Positions 1 through 8,653 of a DNA stretch of 28,121 bases are shown piece after piece. This DNA comes from Faecalibacterium sp. CAG:74 (lineage in GTDB: Bacteria; Bacillota; Clostridia; Christensenellales; Aristaeellaceae), in NCBI GenBank assembly GCA_000437595.1, contig FR899854.1, positions 67,940-96,060 on the forward strand, given 5' to 3'. Both the position numbers and the translations under genes were made by a program. A model generated the notes under the pieces. It was not told where the DNA came from, did no database searches, and was given only the letters and a program-made list of their open reading frames with translations. Each line of letters starts with the position of its first letter. Positions within the stretch are counted from its first letter, which is position 1.

Positions 1-1827
1 TACCTGCTGAACGCTCAGGGCGAGGACGTCGTGGCTGGTATCCGTACCCCCGAACCCATCTCCCACCTGCAGGAGCAGATGCCCGATGTGTACCAGCAGT
101 TTGTGGACATCGCCACCAAGCTGGAAGCGCACTATCGCGACATGCAGGACATGGAATACACCATTGAACGCGGCAAGCTGTACATGCTGCAGACCCGTAA
201 CGGCAAGCGTACCGCGGCGGCTGCGCTGAAGATCGCTGTTGATCTGGTGGATGAAGGCGTGCTGAGCGAAGAAGAAGCCGTGCTGAAGGTGGAGCCCAAG
301 CAGCTCGACACCCTGCTGCACCCGAACTTCGACGCTGCGGCAGTGAAGAAGGCGCCCGTCATTGCGAAGGGTCTGCCGGCTTCCCCTGGCGCTGCCACCG
401 GCGGCATCTACTTCACCGCTGACGAAGCGGCTGAACACGGCAAGAACAAGGAAAAGGTTATCCTCGTTCGCCGCGAAACCACGCCTGAGGACATCGAAGG
501 CATGGACTTCTCTCAGGGCATCCTGACCGTCTTCGGCGGCATGACCTCTCACGCGGCGGTTGTCGCTCGCGGCATGGGTCGCGCGGCTGTCGTCGGCTGC
601 GGCGCGCTGAAGATTGACGAAGAAGCAAAGACCCTGACCGTTGGCGACAAGGTGTACCACGAGGGTGACTTCATCTCCCTCGACGGCTCTACCGGCAACG
701 TCTACGATGGCCAGATTGCGACGGTTGAAGCGTCCATCTCCGGCGAGTTTGCTCGCTTCATGGGCTGGGCTGACGCTGCCCGCCGTCTGCGCGTCCGCAC
801 CAATGCGGATACCCCGCGCGACACCAAGCAGGCTGTCAAGTTCGGTGCGGAAGGTATCGGCCTGTGCCGTACCGAGCACATGTTCTTCGAGGCGGATCGT
901 ATCGCGGCTGTCCGTGAAATGATTCTGGCCGACACGAAGGAACAGCGCGAAAAGGCGCTGGCGAAGATTCTGCCGATGCAGCAGGGTGACTTCGAAGCGA
1001 TGTACAAGGCGCTGGAAGGCAAGCCCATGACGGTTCGTTATCTCGATCCGCCGCTGCATGAGTTCGTGCCGCATGTTGACATGAAGGAAGAAATCGACGA
1101 GCTGGCCAAGAACCTTGGCATCACCTCCGAGGAAGTCATCCACAAGATCAACGCGCTGCATGAGTCCAACCCGATGATGGGTCACCGTGGCTGCCGTCTG
1201 GCCGTCACCTATCCGGAAATCGCGGAAATGCAGACCCGTGCGGTTCTGCAGGCGGCTATCGATGTGACCCGCGAATGCGGCTACAACATTGTGCCCGAAA
1301 TCATGATTCCGCTGGTCGGTTCCAAGAAGGAACTGGCGTTTGTCAAGTCCATCGTCGACGAGACCGCCAAGAAGGTCTTTGAGGAACAGGGCATGACGCT
1401 GGAATACCACGTCGGCACCATGATCGAAATCCCGCGCGCGGCTGTCACCGCTGACGAGATTGCTGAAGAAGCGGAATTCTTCTCCTTCGGCACGAACGAC
1501 CTGACCCAGATGACGTTCGGCTTCTCCCGTGACGACGCTGGCAAGTTCCTCGGCGCCTACTACGACAACAAGATTTTCGAAAGCGATCCCTTCGCGCGTC
1601 TGGACACGGACGGCGTTGGCAAGCTGGTGCAGATGGCTGCGAAGCTGGGCCGTCAGACCCGTCCGAACCTGAAGCTGGGCATCTGCGGCGAACACGGCGG
1701 CGATCCGAGCTCCGTGATGTTCTGCCACAAGGTTGGCCTGAACTACGTTTCCTGCTCGCCTTTCCGTGTGCCGATTGCGCGTCTGGCTGCTGCTCATGCT
1801 GCAATCCTCGAAAAGATGGGCAAGTAA
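1..1827 (+). CDS. ppdK: Pyruvate, phosphate dikinase (5'-truncated by window edge)
   Basis: This is the C-terminal two thirds of PPDK, which interconverts pyruvate, ATP and Pi with PEP, AMP and PPi in the cytoplasm. The frame is open from base 1 (YLLNAQGEDVVAGIRTP, part of the nucleotide-binding domain), so the gene starts upstream. 608 codons are visible out of about 875 in the family. The phosphohistidine motif GGMTSHAAVVARG is present with its His codon at 550-552. The PEP/pyruvate TIM-barrel follows, with RYLDPPLHEF, GTNDLTQMTFG and the catalytic Cys in YVSCSPFRVP (codon 1753-1755). All key residues of the visible part are intact. It is followed by its own terminator and looks monocistronic at the 3' side. 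In anaerobic Clostridia it usually serves glycolysis or gluconeogenesis at the PEP node; the direction here is not knowable from sequence. Confidence 0.97.
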   Translation, partial: YLLNAQGEDVVAGIRTPEPISHLQEQMPDVYQQFVDIATKLEAHYRDMQDMEYTIERGKLYMLQTRNGKRTAAAALKIAVDLVDEGVLSEEEAVLKVEPKQLDTLLHPNFDAAAVKKAPVIAKGLPASPGAATGGIYFTADEAAEHGKNKEKVILVRRETTPEDIEGMDFSQGILTVFGGMTSHAAVVARGMGRAAVVGCGALKIDEEAKTLTVGDKVYHEGDFISLDGSTGNVYDGQIATVEASISGEFARFMGWADAARRLRVRTNADTPRDTKQAVKFGAEGIGLCRTEHMFFEADRIAAVREMILADTKEQREKALAKILPMQQGDFEAMYKALEGKPMTVRYLDPPLHEFVPHVDMKEEIDELAKNLGITSEEVIHKINALHESNPMMGHRGCRLAVTYPEIAEMQTRAVLQAAIDVTRECGYNIVPEIMIPLVGSKKELAFVKSIVDETAKKVFEEQGMTLEYHVGTMIEIPRAAVTADEIAEEAEFFSFGTNDLTQMTFGFSRDDAGKFLGAYYDNKIFESDPFARLDTDGVGKLVQMAAKLGRQTRPNLKLGICGEHGGDPSSVMFCHKVGLNYVSCSPFRVPIARLAAAHAAILEKMGK

Positions 1828-1876
1828 GACGTTTGGCGCTGCAAAGCGCATAACGACTGACGAATACGTATCTCTG

Positions 1877-1918
1877 GTGGCTTCTGTCCCTGCAATATGG
1901 GACGGAAGCCACTTTTTT
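1877..1918 (+). terminator. Rho-independent terminator of ppdK
   Basis: A 14-bp stem (GTGGCTTCTGTCCC paired with GGGACGGAAGCCAC, one G-U wobble) with an 8-nt loop is followed directly by six T residues. It lies 50 bp after the ppdK stop codon. Confidence 0.92.
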
Positions 1919-1925
1919 GCATATC

Positions 1926-1962
1926 AAAAAGCGCGCCGACAGCCTTTCGCTCCGACGCGCTT
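1926..1962 (-). terminator. Rho-independent terminator of the protease/secreted-protein operon
   Basis: Read on the minus strand, AAGCGCG pairs with CGCGCTT. Inside is a further imperfect stem with a GAAAG loop, and a run of five T follows. It lies just past the stop codon of the 188-residue secreted protein gene and sits back to back with the ppdK terminator. Confidence 0.8.
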
Positions 1963-1971
1963 CAAAGTTGC

Positions 1972-2538
1972 TTATTCGTTTTCTATCATGTAGTCCACAA
2001 AGCTGGTGATGGTTGTCCAGTAGAGGTCGAACGCTGCGCCGTAGGTGTCATCATCGAAGCTATCTGCCGATGTGCCGCCAACTACCGTGATGGTGTAGCC
2101 GTACAGCACGCAGACGAAAATGCAGTACATGTTGCCGTCTTCGCCTTGACCGCCTGCACAGAAGGGCGTCAGGACTGCATCGCCGTCGTCCTCGTCATAC
2201 GCTACCAAACCCGGGTTGCCGCCTGTGTACATGGACTGATAGTAGTCAATCATCGCTTGCAGGTTTTCCTCCGGCAGCGTGATGGTCACATAATCCTCCA
2301 GCGATTCATCATAGGTAATCATCACGGCGTAGCTGACATCGTTCCGCCCGTTGTAGCCAAGCCGCAGGTCAATGCTCGTCTCGCCGACCTCACAGCTCGT
2401 GACGTTCAGCGCTTCGGGCAGGTCAATCGTCATCCCTATGTTTTCGATGGTGTATGGGTTCGTCGCTGCGTAATCCTCCGCAAAGGCGAAAGAAAAAAGT
2501 AGGCAAAGCGCGCAGAGTAAGGAAATCAGTCGTTTCAT
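1972..2538 (-). CDS. Small secreted protein of unknown function
   Basis: This encodes 188 residues that I do not recognise as a named family. It begins with a clear signal peptide (MKRLISLLCALCLLFSFAFA, probable cleavage after AFA), so the mature protein of about 168 residues is exported. The mature part is acidic and rich in D, Y and T, without further membrane segments. It looks like a compact alpha/beta domain, with cysteines near FCAGG and MYCIFVC. The start is well supported by AAGGAGG spaced 7 bases from ATG. It begins 17 bp after the stop of the upstream C11 protease gene, so the two are almost certainly one transcript; it may be an accessory, substrate or inhibitor of that protease, but this is only inference from position. 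Confidence 0.85.
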   Translation of the reverse strand: MKRLISLLCALCLLFSFAFAEDYAATNPYTIENIGMTIDLPEALNVTSCEVGETSIDLRLGYNGRNDVSYAVMITYDESLEDYVTITLPEENLQAMIDYYQSMYTGGNPGLVAYDEDDGDAVLTPFCAGGQGEDGNMYCIFVCVLYGYTITVVGGTSADSFDDDTYGAAFDLYWTTITSFVDYMIENE

Positions 2539-2555
2539 GAGATTAACCTCCTTTT

Positions 2556-4580
2556 TTATAATTCAAAGTTGATGAAATCAGACAGTTGAATTTCACCGTA
2601 AATGTCGGTCAGGCAGAAGCAGTAGAGGTAGGTCGCGTCGCTGCCCTCGAGCGAGTAGAAACCGAAGTCGATGGAACCGTCTTTGCCTGCCACAATCGGG
2701 TCGCCATCCATTGTCATTTCCTGCAATTCGCCGTCCTCATCCTCATATAGCACGTTGTAAATCGGTGTCACCACGTCACCCTCGGTCAGGGGAGTGCTGC
2801 CGCGAACGGGGAGTCCGGCATCGTCGTACCCCTGCGTGAAGCCGACAATCGTCCAGCCACTGCTGTAGCTCCGCCGTATCACCAGCAGATACCCCTCGAC
2901 ATCGTTGCAGCGGACGGGAATCACACTTCGGCGCATTCCGCCATTGACAAGCTGGTCGTACATCATCACAATTTGGTCATCCAGCATTGGCCAAGTACCG
3001 TCGAATTGGCTGATGATTTCGCCGCTTTCCCAGTCAATGGCGGCGTTCTGCATTGCGCCCATTTCGATGTAGAACGTATCCTCGTCGTCACTGCCATCCA
3101 AGTACAGCAAGCCCTCGACCATGCTCAAGTTGTTCAGCTCGTCCTGACTGAGCATCATGCTGCACATATAGGCGGAATCATCGTCCATGTCCAGCCAATC
3201 GTCCATGGCAGAATCGTCCGGTATGAGGCTGCCGGTGAAGAACGCGTCGTTCATGGATGTGAACGTTGGCACAACGTCAGGTAAATCCACCGCATCTGCT
3301 TCCACCGCAAGAGGCGTTTCGCTTGTGGTGAACGTACTGGCGGGGGAGAAAAACGCGTCTGTCAGGTTGCCGGTGAACACGCTGCTGGTCGTGACCTGCT
3401 GCGGAACCTGCGCGCTGAAGACGTAATTGCCGCCGCTGCGAAGCTCCGCATAGCCGCGCGTGAACTCCGTCATGCGCGGAATCGTCTCCTGACAGCCGTC
3501 GCCCTCGTAGCTTCCGGACGGGAAATAGACGCTCATGCCCGTCAGGTAGTCGAATTTCCGCGTGCCGACGTTGTAGCGCACGACGCGCTCGTAGGCGGTT
3601 TGCAGGACGTCTGCGGTCTGCGGCGCAATGGTACGCGTGCCGTCAATCAGCGCCATCATATCCACCATGTCGGATGTTGCGCTGTCAAAATCGCCAAAGG
3701 CATACATGCGCTGGCGGGCACGGCTGAAGGTAGACAATTGCCCAGCGTCCAGCGCCTGCGAGAGATACGATGCGTATGTCTCCATTGTGCTGACCAGATA
3801 ATCCATTGCCGGCAAGTAGAGGACGCTCATGCTGAGATAATCATCAGGGTTTTCGTCCATACAGGCTTCCATGTACGCATCCGCAATCGCAACGCCGATG
3901 CCCTGCGCGTCAAGCGCCGGATTTTCGCCCAGCGCATTCAGCCACGCATAATTCCAGCCGAGCGACGGCTCCAGTTCTTCGCTGGCGACCATGAAATCAG
4001 CGTAATACTGCATGTGCGCAGCCGCTTCGTAGGTTGCCATCAAGCAGGCGTCGAAGCCGATGAGATCCAGATGAAAATCGGGATTGGCCTCTGTAAAGTT
4101 GTACAGCGCGTCGTTGATTTCGTGAATTGTCAACCCATCGTAATCCGCTGTTTCGTCGAAGCAGACGCCGCTCGTCGATCCGCCGCCGTGATTCCAGAAG
4201 ATCAGCATGTAGCGATCGGCGGGGTAGGTGGAAGTCGCCCAAGTCAGGTAATCCTCCAGCGTGTTCTGCGCGCCCATGCTTTGCCATGCGCAGACTTCAA
4301 CGTCGGAAAAATCGTAGTCCGCAATCGTAAAGCGGTTGATGTGGTTCGCACGCAGACGGCTGTCGTCCCACTGGCTCGCGCCGCCTGCCTGCACGACGAC
4401 TGTCACGTTGTCCGGAATGTCCGCCGCGCACATCTCGTACAGGTCGTTCACGCAGTCACTCTGCAAATCCGTGCCGCACATGTACATCAGGACAGTTATC
4501 GTGGGGGTGTCCGCGCACGCCGCCGGAAGTCCAAGCAGCAGCAAACTGCCAAGCAGCAGCGCAAGAAGTTGGTGTTTCAT
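2556..4580 (-). CDS. Secreted clostripain-family (C11) cysteine protease
   Basis: This is a 674-residue exported protein with an N-terminal signal peptide (MKHQLLALLLGSLLLLGLPA, probable cleavage after ACA at residue 23). The C11 caspase-like fold follows: an ITVLMYMCGTDLQSD strand near residue 28, catalytic His131 in IFWNHGGG and catalytic Cys179 in GFDACLM. Family members cleave after basic residues and often self-activate; specificity here is not visible. The region beyond about residue 400 is an acidic domain of unknown role. The frame stays open 75 codons upstream of this ATG, but that stretch has no RBS and contains a terminator hairpin and this gene's promoter. The signal peptide at 4580 therefore fixes the start (AGAGGCG 9 bases upstream). 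It heads a two-gene operon with the small secreted protein. Confidence 0.9.
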   Translation of the reverse strand: MKHQLLALLLGSLLLLGLPAACADTPTITVLMYMCGTDLQSDCVNDLYEMCAADIPDNVTVVVQAGGASQWDDSRLRANHINRFTIADYDFSDVEVCAWQSMGAQNTLEDYLTWATSTYPADRYMLIFWNHGGGSTSGVCFDETADYDGLTIHEINDALYNFTEANPDFHLDLIGFDACLMATYEAAAHMQYYADFMVASEELEPSLGWNYAWLNALGENPALDAQGIGVAIADAYMEACMDENPDDYLSMSVLYLPAMDYLVSTMETYASYLSQALDAGQLSTFSRARQRMYAFGDFDSATSDMVDMMALIDGTRTIAPQTADVLQTAYERVVRYNVGTRKFDYLTGMSVYFPSGSYEGDGCQETIPRMTEFTRGYAELRSGGNYVFSAQVPQQVTTSSVFTGNLTDAFFSPASTFTTSETPLAVEADAVDLPDVVPTFTSMNDAFFTGSLIPDDSAMDDWLDMDDDSAYMCSMMLSQDELNNLSMVEGLLYLDGSDDEDTFYIEMGAMQNAAIDWESGEIISQFDGTWPMLDDQIVMMYDQLVNGGMRRSVIPVRCNDVEGYLLVIRRSYSSGWTIVGFTQGYDDAGLPVRGSTPLTEGDVVTPIYNVLYEDEDGELQEMTMDGDPIVAGKDGSIDFGFYSLEGSDATYLYCFCLTDIYGEIQLSDFINFEL

Positions 4581-4629
4581 TGGATGGTTCGCCTCTTTTC
4601 TTGTTTTCTGGCAAAATCCCATTATTTCT

Positions 4630-4658
4630 ATTTTACTGCTGCAAATTCCCGTTGTCAA
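4630..4658 (-). promoter_or_regulatory. Sigma-A type promoter of the C11 protease operon
   Basis: On the minus strand, TTGACA (4653-4658) is followed after exactly 17 bp by TAAAAT (4630-4635). This is a near-consensus pair, about 50 bp upstream of the protease start. Confidence 0.85.
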
Positions 4659-4675
4659 CCGCGATTCGCGCAACA

Positions 4676-4710
4676 TAAAACGCTCCTGACGCGTGTTCAG
4701 GAGCGTTTTA
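4676..4710 (-). terminator. Terminator at the end of the mre-to-reductase gene run (possibly bidirectional)
   Basis: A perfect 14-bp inverted repeat (TAAAACGCTCCTGA / TCAGGAGCGTTTTA) surrounds a 7-nt loop. The stem ends in T on both strands, so it could act both ways. On the minus strand it lies 166 nt after the aldo/keto reductase stop and just upstream of the protease promoter, which separates the two transcription units. Confidence 0.8.
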
Positions 4711-4772
4711 CCGCACAGCTCGGCGGCGCGGCTGGCGATGTCTTTTCCGCTATCTGCGCATGCAATTTCCTC

Positions 4773-4805
4773 AATTTGCATCCAGTAAACCTTCAAAATT
4801 TGCAT
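4773..4805. repeat. Two short direct repeats in the reductase 3' untranslated region
   Basis: The 9-mer AATTTGCAT occurs twice, at 4773-4781 and 4797-4805, 24 bp apart. A related GCAATTT lies at 4762. They fall in the 166 nt between the reductase stop and its terminator. I see no gene in that stretch. They may be chance or a binding site for a regulator. Confidence 0.3.
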
Positions 4806-4876
4806 TTACATCTGACGAAAAATCCATTCGCCAGCTGACTACCTCATTTGTGCGGTGTTACCTTAAATATGGCGAT

Positions 4877-6007
4877 TTATTCTGCCGTCGACGCGGCGTG
4901 AATCTCCTCCAGGAAGCGGGTAATCGGCAGATGCTGTGGGCATACACGTTCGCACTTGCGGCAGTGGATGCACTGCGACGCATCCGCATGATCCGCCTGA
5001 ATCTGGGCATACCCGGCCTTGAAGGAGCTGTCCGCGCGGAGCATGGCGGCGTCGTAGCCTTGGAAAATGCGCGGAATCTGCACGCCCATCGGGCAGGGCT
5101 GGCAGTATTTGCAACCCGTGCATCGCGTTTTCGTCCGCGCAAGGTACGTTGCTTTGACCTTCTGGTAGAGCGCAAGTTCCTCGTCGGTTAGCGTCGGGCG
5201 CTTCGCCATGTCGAAAATGCGCAGATTATCCGTCACCTGCTCCCATGTGCTCATGCCGCTGAGAATCGTGATGACTTCAGGCATGGCGTACAGGTAGCGG
5301 AAGCCCCATTCGACCGGACTGCGCTGCACGGCATACGCGTCGTAAACTGCTTTCACATCCACCGGGGGATTCGCAAGAAGACCGCCGCGCAGGGGTTCCA
5401 TGACGACGACACCTACGCCGCGCCGGCCCGCTTCGCGGATACCCTCAAGCGTCGCCTGATTCTCATCGTCGAGGATGTTCATCTGCACCTGACACATGCC
5501 CCACTGATCCCAGTCGTGCAGGATGCGCAGGAACGCCTTTGCGTCGTCATGGAAGGAGAAGCCGGGATAGCGCACCTTGCCATGCGCAATGGCTTCGGCA
5601 TAGAAACGCTTGTAATCCAGCTTCTGCATTGCGTCCATGCGCTCGTTGTTCATTGCGTGAAGAATGTAAAAGTCCACATAGGGGGTATCGAGCTTTTTCA
5701 GCTGCTCGTCGAGGAACTTCATCATGTCCTCATGCGTCTTGACGAGCCAGACGGGCAGCTTTGTCGTCAGGATGACCTTCTCGCGGTAGCCGTCCTTGAG
5801 CGCCTTACCGATGACAATCTCGCTTTCGCCGCCGTGATACGGGTATGCTGTGTCGATGTAGCGGACGCCGTTGTCGATGGCGTGGCGAATCATGCGAATC
5901 GCTTCGGATTCGTCAATTTTGCCGTCCGGTGTTGTTGGAAAGCGCATACAGCCGAAGCCGAGCATGGAGCTTTCCCGGTTGATGGTCGGAAACATGGTGT
6001 TCAGCAC
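4877..6007 (-). CDS. Aldo/keto reductase with C-terminal 2x[4Fe-4S] ferredoxin domain
   Basis: The 376-residue protein combines an aldo/keto reductase TIM barrel (about residues 10-285) with an iron-sulfur domain. The catalytic tetrad is visible as Asp52, Tyr57 (DTAYPYHGGES), Lys83 (TTK) and His117 (YILH). Cys296/299/302/305 and Cys346/349/352/356 form two CxxCxxCxxxC-type clusters, the second with a three-residue last gap before CP. This is the common NAD(P)H- or ferredoxin-linked oxidoreductase type of anaerobes; the substrate is unknown. A GTG start at 6007 is chosen because GGGAG lies 9 bases upstream; the ATG at 5995 would be too far from it. It follows the HAD gene by 18 bp and is the last gene of the run. 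Confidence 0.92.
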   Translation of the reverse strand: MLNTMFPTINRESSMLGFGCMRFPTTPDGKIDESEAIRMIRHAIDNGVRYIDTAYPYHGGESEIVIGKALKDGYREKVILTTKLPVWLVKTHEDMMKFLDEQLKKLDTPYVDFYILHAMNNERMDAMQKLDYKRFYAEAIAHGKVRYPGFSFHDDAKAFLRILHDWDQWGMCQVQMNILDDENQATLEGIREAGRRGVGVVVMEPLRGGLLANPPVDVKAVYDAYAVQRSPVEWGFRYLYAMPEVITILSGMSTWEQVTDNLRIFDMAKRPTLTDEELALYQKVKATYLARTKTRCTGCKYCQPCPMGVQIPRIFQGYDAAMLRADSSFKAGYAQIQADHADASQCIHCRKCERVCPQHLPITRFLEEIHAASTAE

Positions 6008-6025
6008 GTGTTTTCGCTCCCTTAC

Positions 6026-6829
6026 TTAGAGATATGGTATTATATCCGAAAGCCTGCCGAAAATCAGGTCAGGCTTTACATCCGATGTGTCTACATCGCT
6101 GCGTTTTGCTTCGCCAGAGAGGACGAGAATGCCCGTCATGCCGTGATTCACGCCGGTCGCAACATCTGTGTAGAGCCGGTCACCCACCATCGCCATCTCA
6201 TGCAGCGCAAAGCCGGTGCGCGCAAGGGCTTCATCCACAATACCGCGGTTCGGCTTGCCAATCACCACATCCGCCCAGCGCCCAGTGCTGGCATGAATCA
6301 GCGCCATAAACGCGCCAAGGTCGGGGATGAACCCATGCTCGGTCGGGCAGTTGAAATCAGGATGCGTCGCGATATACGGCTTGCCCGTGCGGATGAGGTC
6401 GCAGACGCGGCAGAGCTTGCCGTAATCCAGCGTCGTGTCAAACGCCGCCAGCACATAATCCGCGTCGTCCGAATCGCAGAAGCGCAGCCCCATCGCCGTC
6501 AATTCCGCCCGAAGCACGGGATTCCCCAGCAGATAGCCGGTTTTGCCCGGAAAGTGCGTCAGGCAGTACCGCGCCGCCGCCTGCCCGGATGTTATCACGT
6601 CGCGATACGCCGCCGGAACGCCCATCCGCGCCAACTTTTCGGCATACGTCGAGGCGGAGCGGCTGGAGTTGTTCGTCAGGAAGCGCGCGGTGCGCCCCGT
6701 TTTCTCCAGCGCATCCAGAAATTCCAATCCGCCGGGAATGATGCGGTCGCCCAGATAGAACGTACCATCCATGTCCAGCAGAAAGCAGCGGATGCCAGAC
6801 AGCTTCGCGCGAATCGTCTCGTCGGTCAT
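6026..6829 (-). CDS. HAD-superfamily IIA hydrolase (NagD / p-nitrophenylphosphatase-like)
   Basis: The 267-residue protein has all four HAD motifs: nucleophile Asp19 and acid Asp21 in LLDMDGTFYLGD, FLTNNSS (motif II), IGKPN with the Lys (motif III) and MVGDRLYTDVATG (motif IV). The cap between motifs II and III is of the C2 (IIA) type seen in NagD, PGP and AraL. It is probably a cytoplasmic sugar-phosphate or nucleotide phosphatase; the substrate cannot be told. The start is fixed by GGAGGGTGA 8 bases before ATG. It is 18 bp from genes on both sides, so it is co-transcribed with the TetR regulator and the reductase. Confidence 0.93.
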   Translation of the reverse strand: MTDETIRAKLSGIRCFLLDMDGTFYLGDRIIPGGLEFLDALEKTGRTARFLTNNSSRSASTYAEKLARMGVPAAYRDVITSGQAAARYCLTHFPGKTGYLLGNPVLRAELTAMGLRFCDSDDADYVLAAFDTTLDYGKLCRVCDLIRTGKPYIATHPDFNCPTEHGFIPDLGAFMALIHASTGRWADVVIGKPNRGIVDEALARTGFALHEMAMVGDRLYTDVATGVNHGMTGILVLSGEAKRSDVDTSDVKPDLIFGRLSDIIPYL

Positions 6830-6847
6830 GCGCTCACCCTCCGCGAA

Positions 6848-7432
6848 TCAGATTTCCTGCAATTTCAGCACGCCCTCAAGGTTCATCATCTTGACGGCGG
6901 CGTTGTAGGCTTCCTTGACCATACTGATGAGGTATCTTTCATCCTGACAGGGAATGTACTTCGTCGCAATGCAGACCGCCAGCCCATGAATGAACAGCCA
7001 TGTGCGCTCAAAGAAGCGCAGGGCGGTTTCGTCGTCCAGCGGCGTTTCCTTCTTGATGATGTTAAACACAAGGTCAAAATTCGTCTGGTCGCTGTATTGC
7101 CCCTCGCTGACGCGGTCGCGCATGAACAGCAGCTTGAACAGCTCCGGCTCGTCGCGGCCGTAGAGCAGATACGTCGTGCAGAGCTGAATATATGGCGAGT
7201 CGGACTGCGCCATATCCGCCTCCGCGTGTGCCTGAAACTGGCGCGCGACGTAGAGAATCAGCTCCCGGTGCAAATCCTCCATGTTGGTGAACAGGCGGAA
7301 AATCGGCTGCGTTGAGCCGCCGAGTTCCTTAGCAATCGCGCGGGCGTTGAGGGCTTCCATGCCTTCGCGGCGCATAAGCTGGCAGGCAGCATGGAGAACA
7401 GCATCACGGGTGAATCGAACTGTAGGCGGCAT
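6848..7432 (-). CDS. TetR/AcrR-family transcriptional regulator
   Basis: The 194-residue protein has an N-terminal TetR helix-turn-helix (about residues 7-55: FTRDAVLHAACQL, then ARAIAKELGGSTQPIFRLF). A helical ligand or dimerisation domain follows, with cysteines but no obvious cofactor motif. The ATG at 7432 is chosen because AGGAGA lies 9 bases before it; an upstream in-frame TTG at 7441 sits directly against the RBS and is unusable. The gene is in the middle of the run, 18 bp after rodA and 18 bp before the HAD gene. It may regulate the reductase/HAD pair or a distant target. I see no operator palindrome near it. Confidence 0.9.
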   Translation of the reverse strand: MPPTVRFTRDAVLHAACQLMRREGMEALNARAIAKELGGSTQPIFRLFTNMEDLHRELILYVARQFQAHAEADMAQSDSPYIQLCTTYLLYGRDEPELFKLLFMRDRVSEGQYSDQTNFDLVFNIIKKETPLDDETALRFFERTWLFIHGLAVCIATKYIPCQDERYLISMVKEAYNAAVKMMNLEGVLKLQEI

Positions 7433-7450
7433 AATCGTCAATCTCCTTGA

Positions 7451-8653
7451 TTATTTGGTATATTTGGCATAGGAACTGTAAAATCTCCGGCTGGAATCAA
7501 TCTGCGTCAGCTGACGGTTCTTCGTCACATTCAGCACCAGCGCAATGCCGCCGATGTTCGTGACCATGTTTGAACCGCCATAGGAGAGGAACGGCAGGGG
7601 AATGCCGGTAATCGGCAGCCGCCCCAGCGTCATGCCGATGTTCTCGAAAACGTGGAAGAGCAGCATGCCAATCACGCCGATGATGATGAGCATACCCTGC
7701 CGATCGTAGGTGTAGCGCGCGAGGTAGAGCATACGCAGAATAATCGCCAGGTACCACAGCATGATGATGCTGCAGCCGACAAAGCCGAACGCTTCCCCGA
7801 TGGTGGCGAAAATGAAGTCCGTCCAGTCGGCGGGGACGTAGTTCAGCTGACTCATTGAACCATCGACGAATGTGCCGATGCCCGTCAAGCCGCCCGCGCC
7901 GATGGTCATCTGCGACTGGCGCATCTGGTACGCGTCACCCTGCGGGGACAAATCAGGATTCAGGAATGCGACGATGCGCGCCAGACGGTAGTCATCGCTG
8001 CCCGTGGCGACCATGAAGCCGTACAGCGCCAGAACGAGCAGAATCGCGACGACAGCCATCGTAATCAGCAGCCGCCAGCGGACGTTGGCGAACAGCAGCA
8101 TACACGCGAACGCGAACACCACAACGATAGCGGAACCTGTTTCGCCGGAGAAGAGAACGATTGCGCACGGCACGAGGAGCATTGCCATGATTTCGATGAA
8201 GTCGCGGAAGGTGCTCATCGGATGCTCCGATTGGCTCAGGCGCTGCGCCAGCATCAGAATCAATGCCAGTTTGATGAACTCCGACGGCTGAATCGTCATG
8301 TCCCAGATGATGTCCAGCCATGCCTTCACGCCTTCAGCGCGGTTGAAAACCCACACAACAAGTACCAGCACAGTTGTGCCAATGTACATGGCGCGCGTGA
8401 AGCGGCGAATCAGGTGGTAGGGGCAGAGGATAATCAGTGTCATGACCAGCGGCGCAAGCACCAGCACGAAGAAGCACTGGCGGAGTGTCGAGGAGGATTC
8501 CAAAATGTGTTCCAAGAGGTTCGTGGCGGTGGAGTTGATGGAGTACGTCGCCACACAGACGGCGTAGATGCCAAAGAAGCACATCGCAAACACCATCAGA
8601 ATCAGCGGCACATCCACATGCGCGCGCGAACGGCGGCTGGCATTAGCGAACAT
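7451..8653 (-). CDS. rodA: RodA, SEDS peptidoglycan glycosyltransferase
   Basis: The 400-residue polytopic membrane protein of the FtsW/RodA/SpoVE family polymerises lipid II into glycan strands together with a class B PBP. Family signatures include the WDMTIQPSEFIKLAL loop, the LNYVPADWTDFIFATIGEAFG motif carrying the conserved catalytic Asp, and the PLPFLSYGGSN loop near the C terminus. About ten membrane segments are visible. Location in an mreBCD-mrdA cluster argues for RodA rather than FtsW. The ATG at 8653 is preferred (AGGAG 9 bases upstream); the ATG at 8662 abuts the RBS. The start overlaps the end of minD by 11 bp, implying coupled translation. Confidence 0.94.
   Translation of the reverse strand: MFANASRRSRAHVDVPLILMVFAMCFFGIYAVCVATYSINSTATNLLEHILESSSTLRQCFFVLVLAPLVMTLIILCPYHLIRRFTRAMYIGTTVLVLVVWVFNRAEGVKAWLDIIWDMTIQPSEFIKLALILMLAQRLSQSEHPMSTFRDFIEIMAMLLVPCAIVLFSGETGSAIVVVFAFACMLLFANVRWRLLITMAVVAILLVLALYGFMVATGSDDYRLARIVAFLNPDLSPQGDAYQMRQSQMTIGAGGLTGIGTFVDGSMSQLNYVPADWTDFIFATIGEAFGFVGCSIIMLWYLAIILRMLYLARYTYDRQGMLIIIGVIGMLLFHVFENIGMTLGRLPITGIPLPFLSYGGSNMVTNIGGIALVLNVTKNRQLTQIDSSRRFYSSYAKYTK

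Noticed and set aside
4581..4805. A 75-codon N-terminal extension of the C11 protease
   Set aside because: It contains a perfect terminator hairpin and the gene's own TTGACA/TAAAAT promoter, has no ribosome site, and would bury the signal peptide.
3600..4838. A 412-codon plus-strand open frame opposite the C11 protease
   Set aside because: It is a complement of a gene with intact catalytic motifs and signal peptide; composition is shadow-like.
5516..7315. A 599-codon plus-strand open frame opposite the reductase, HAD and TetR genes
   Set aside because: It is antisense to three good genes and has no recognisable domain or start signal.
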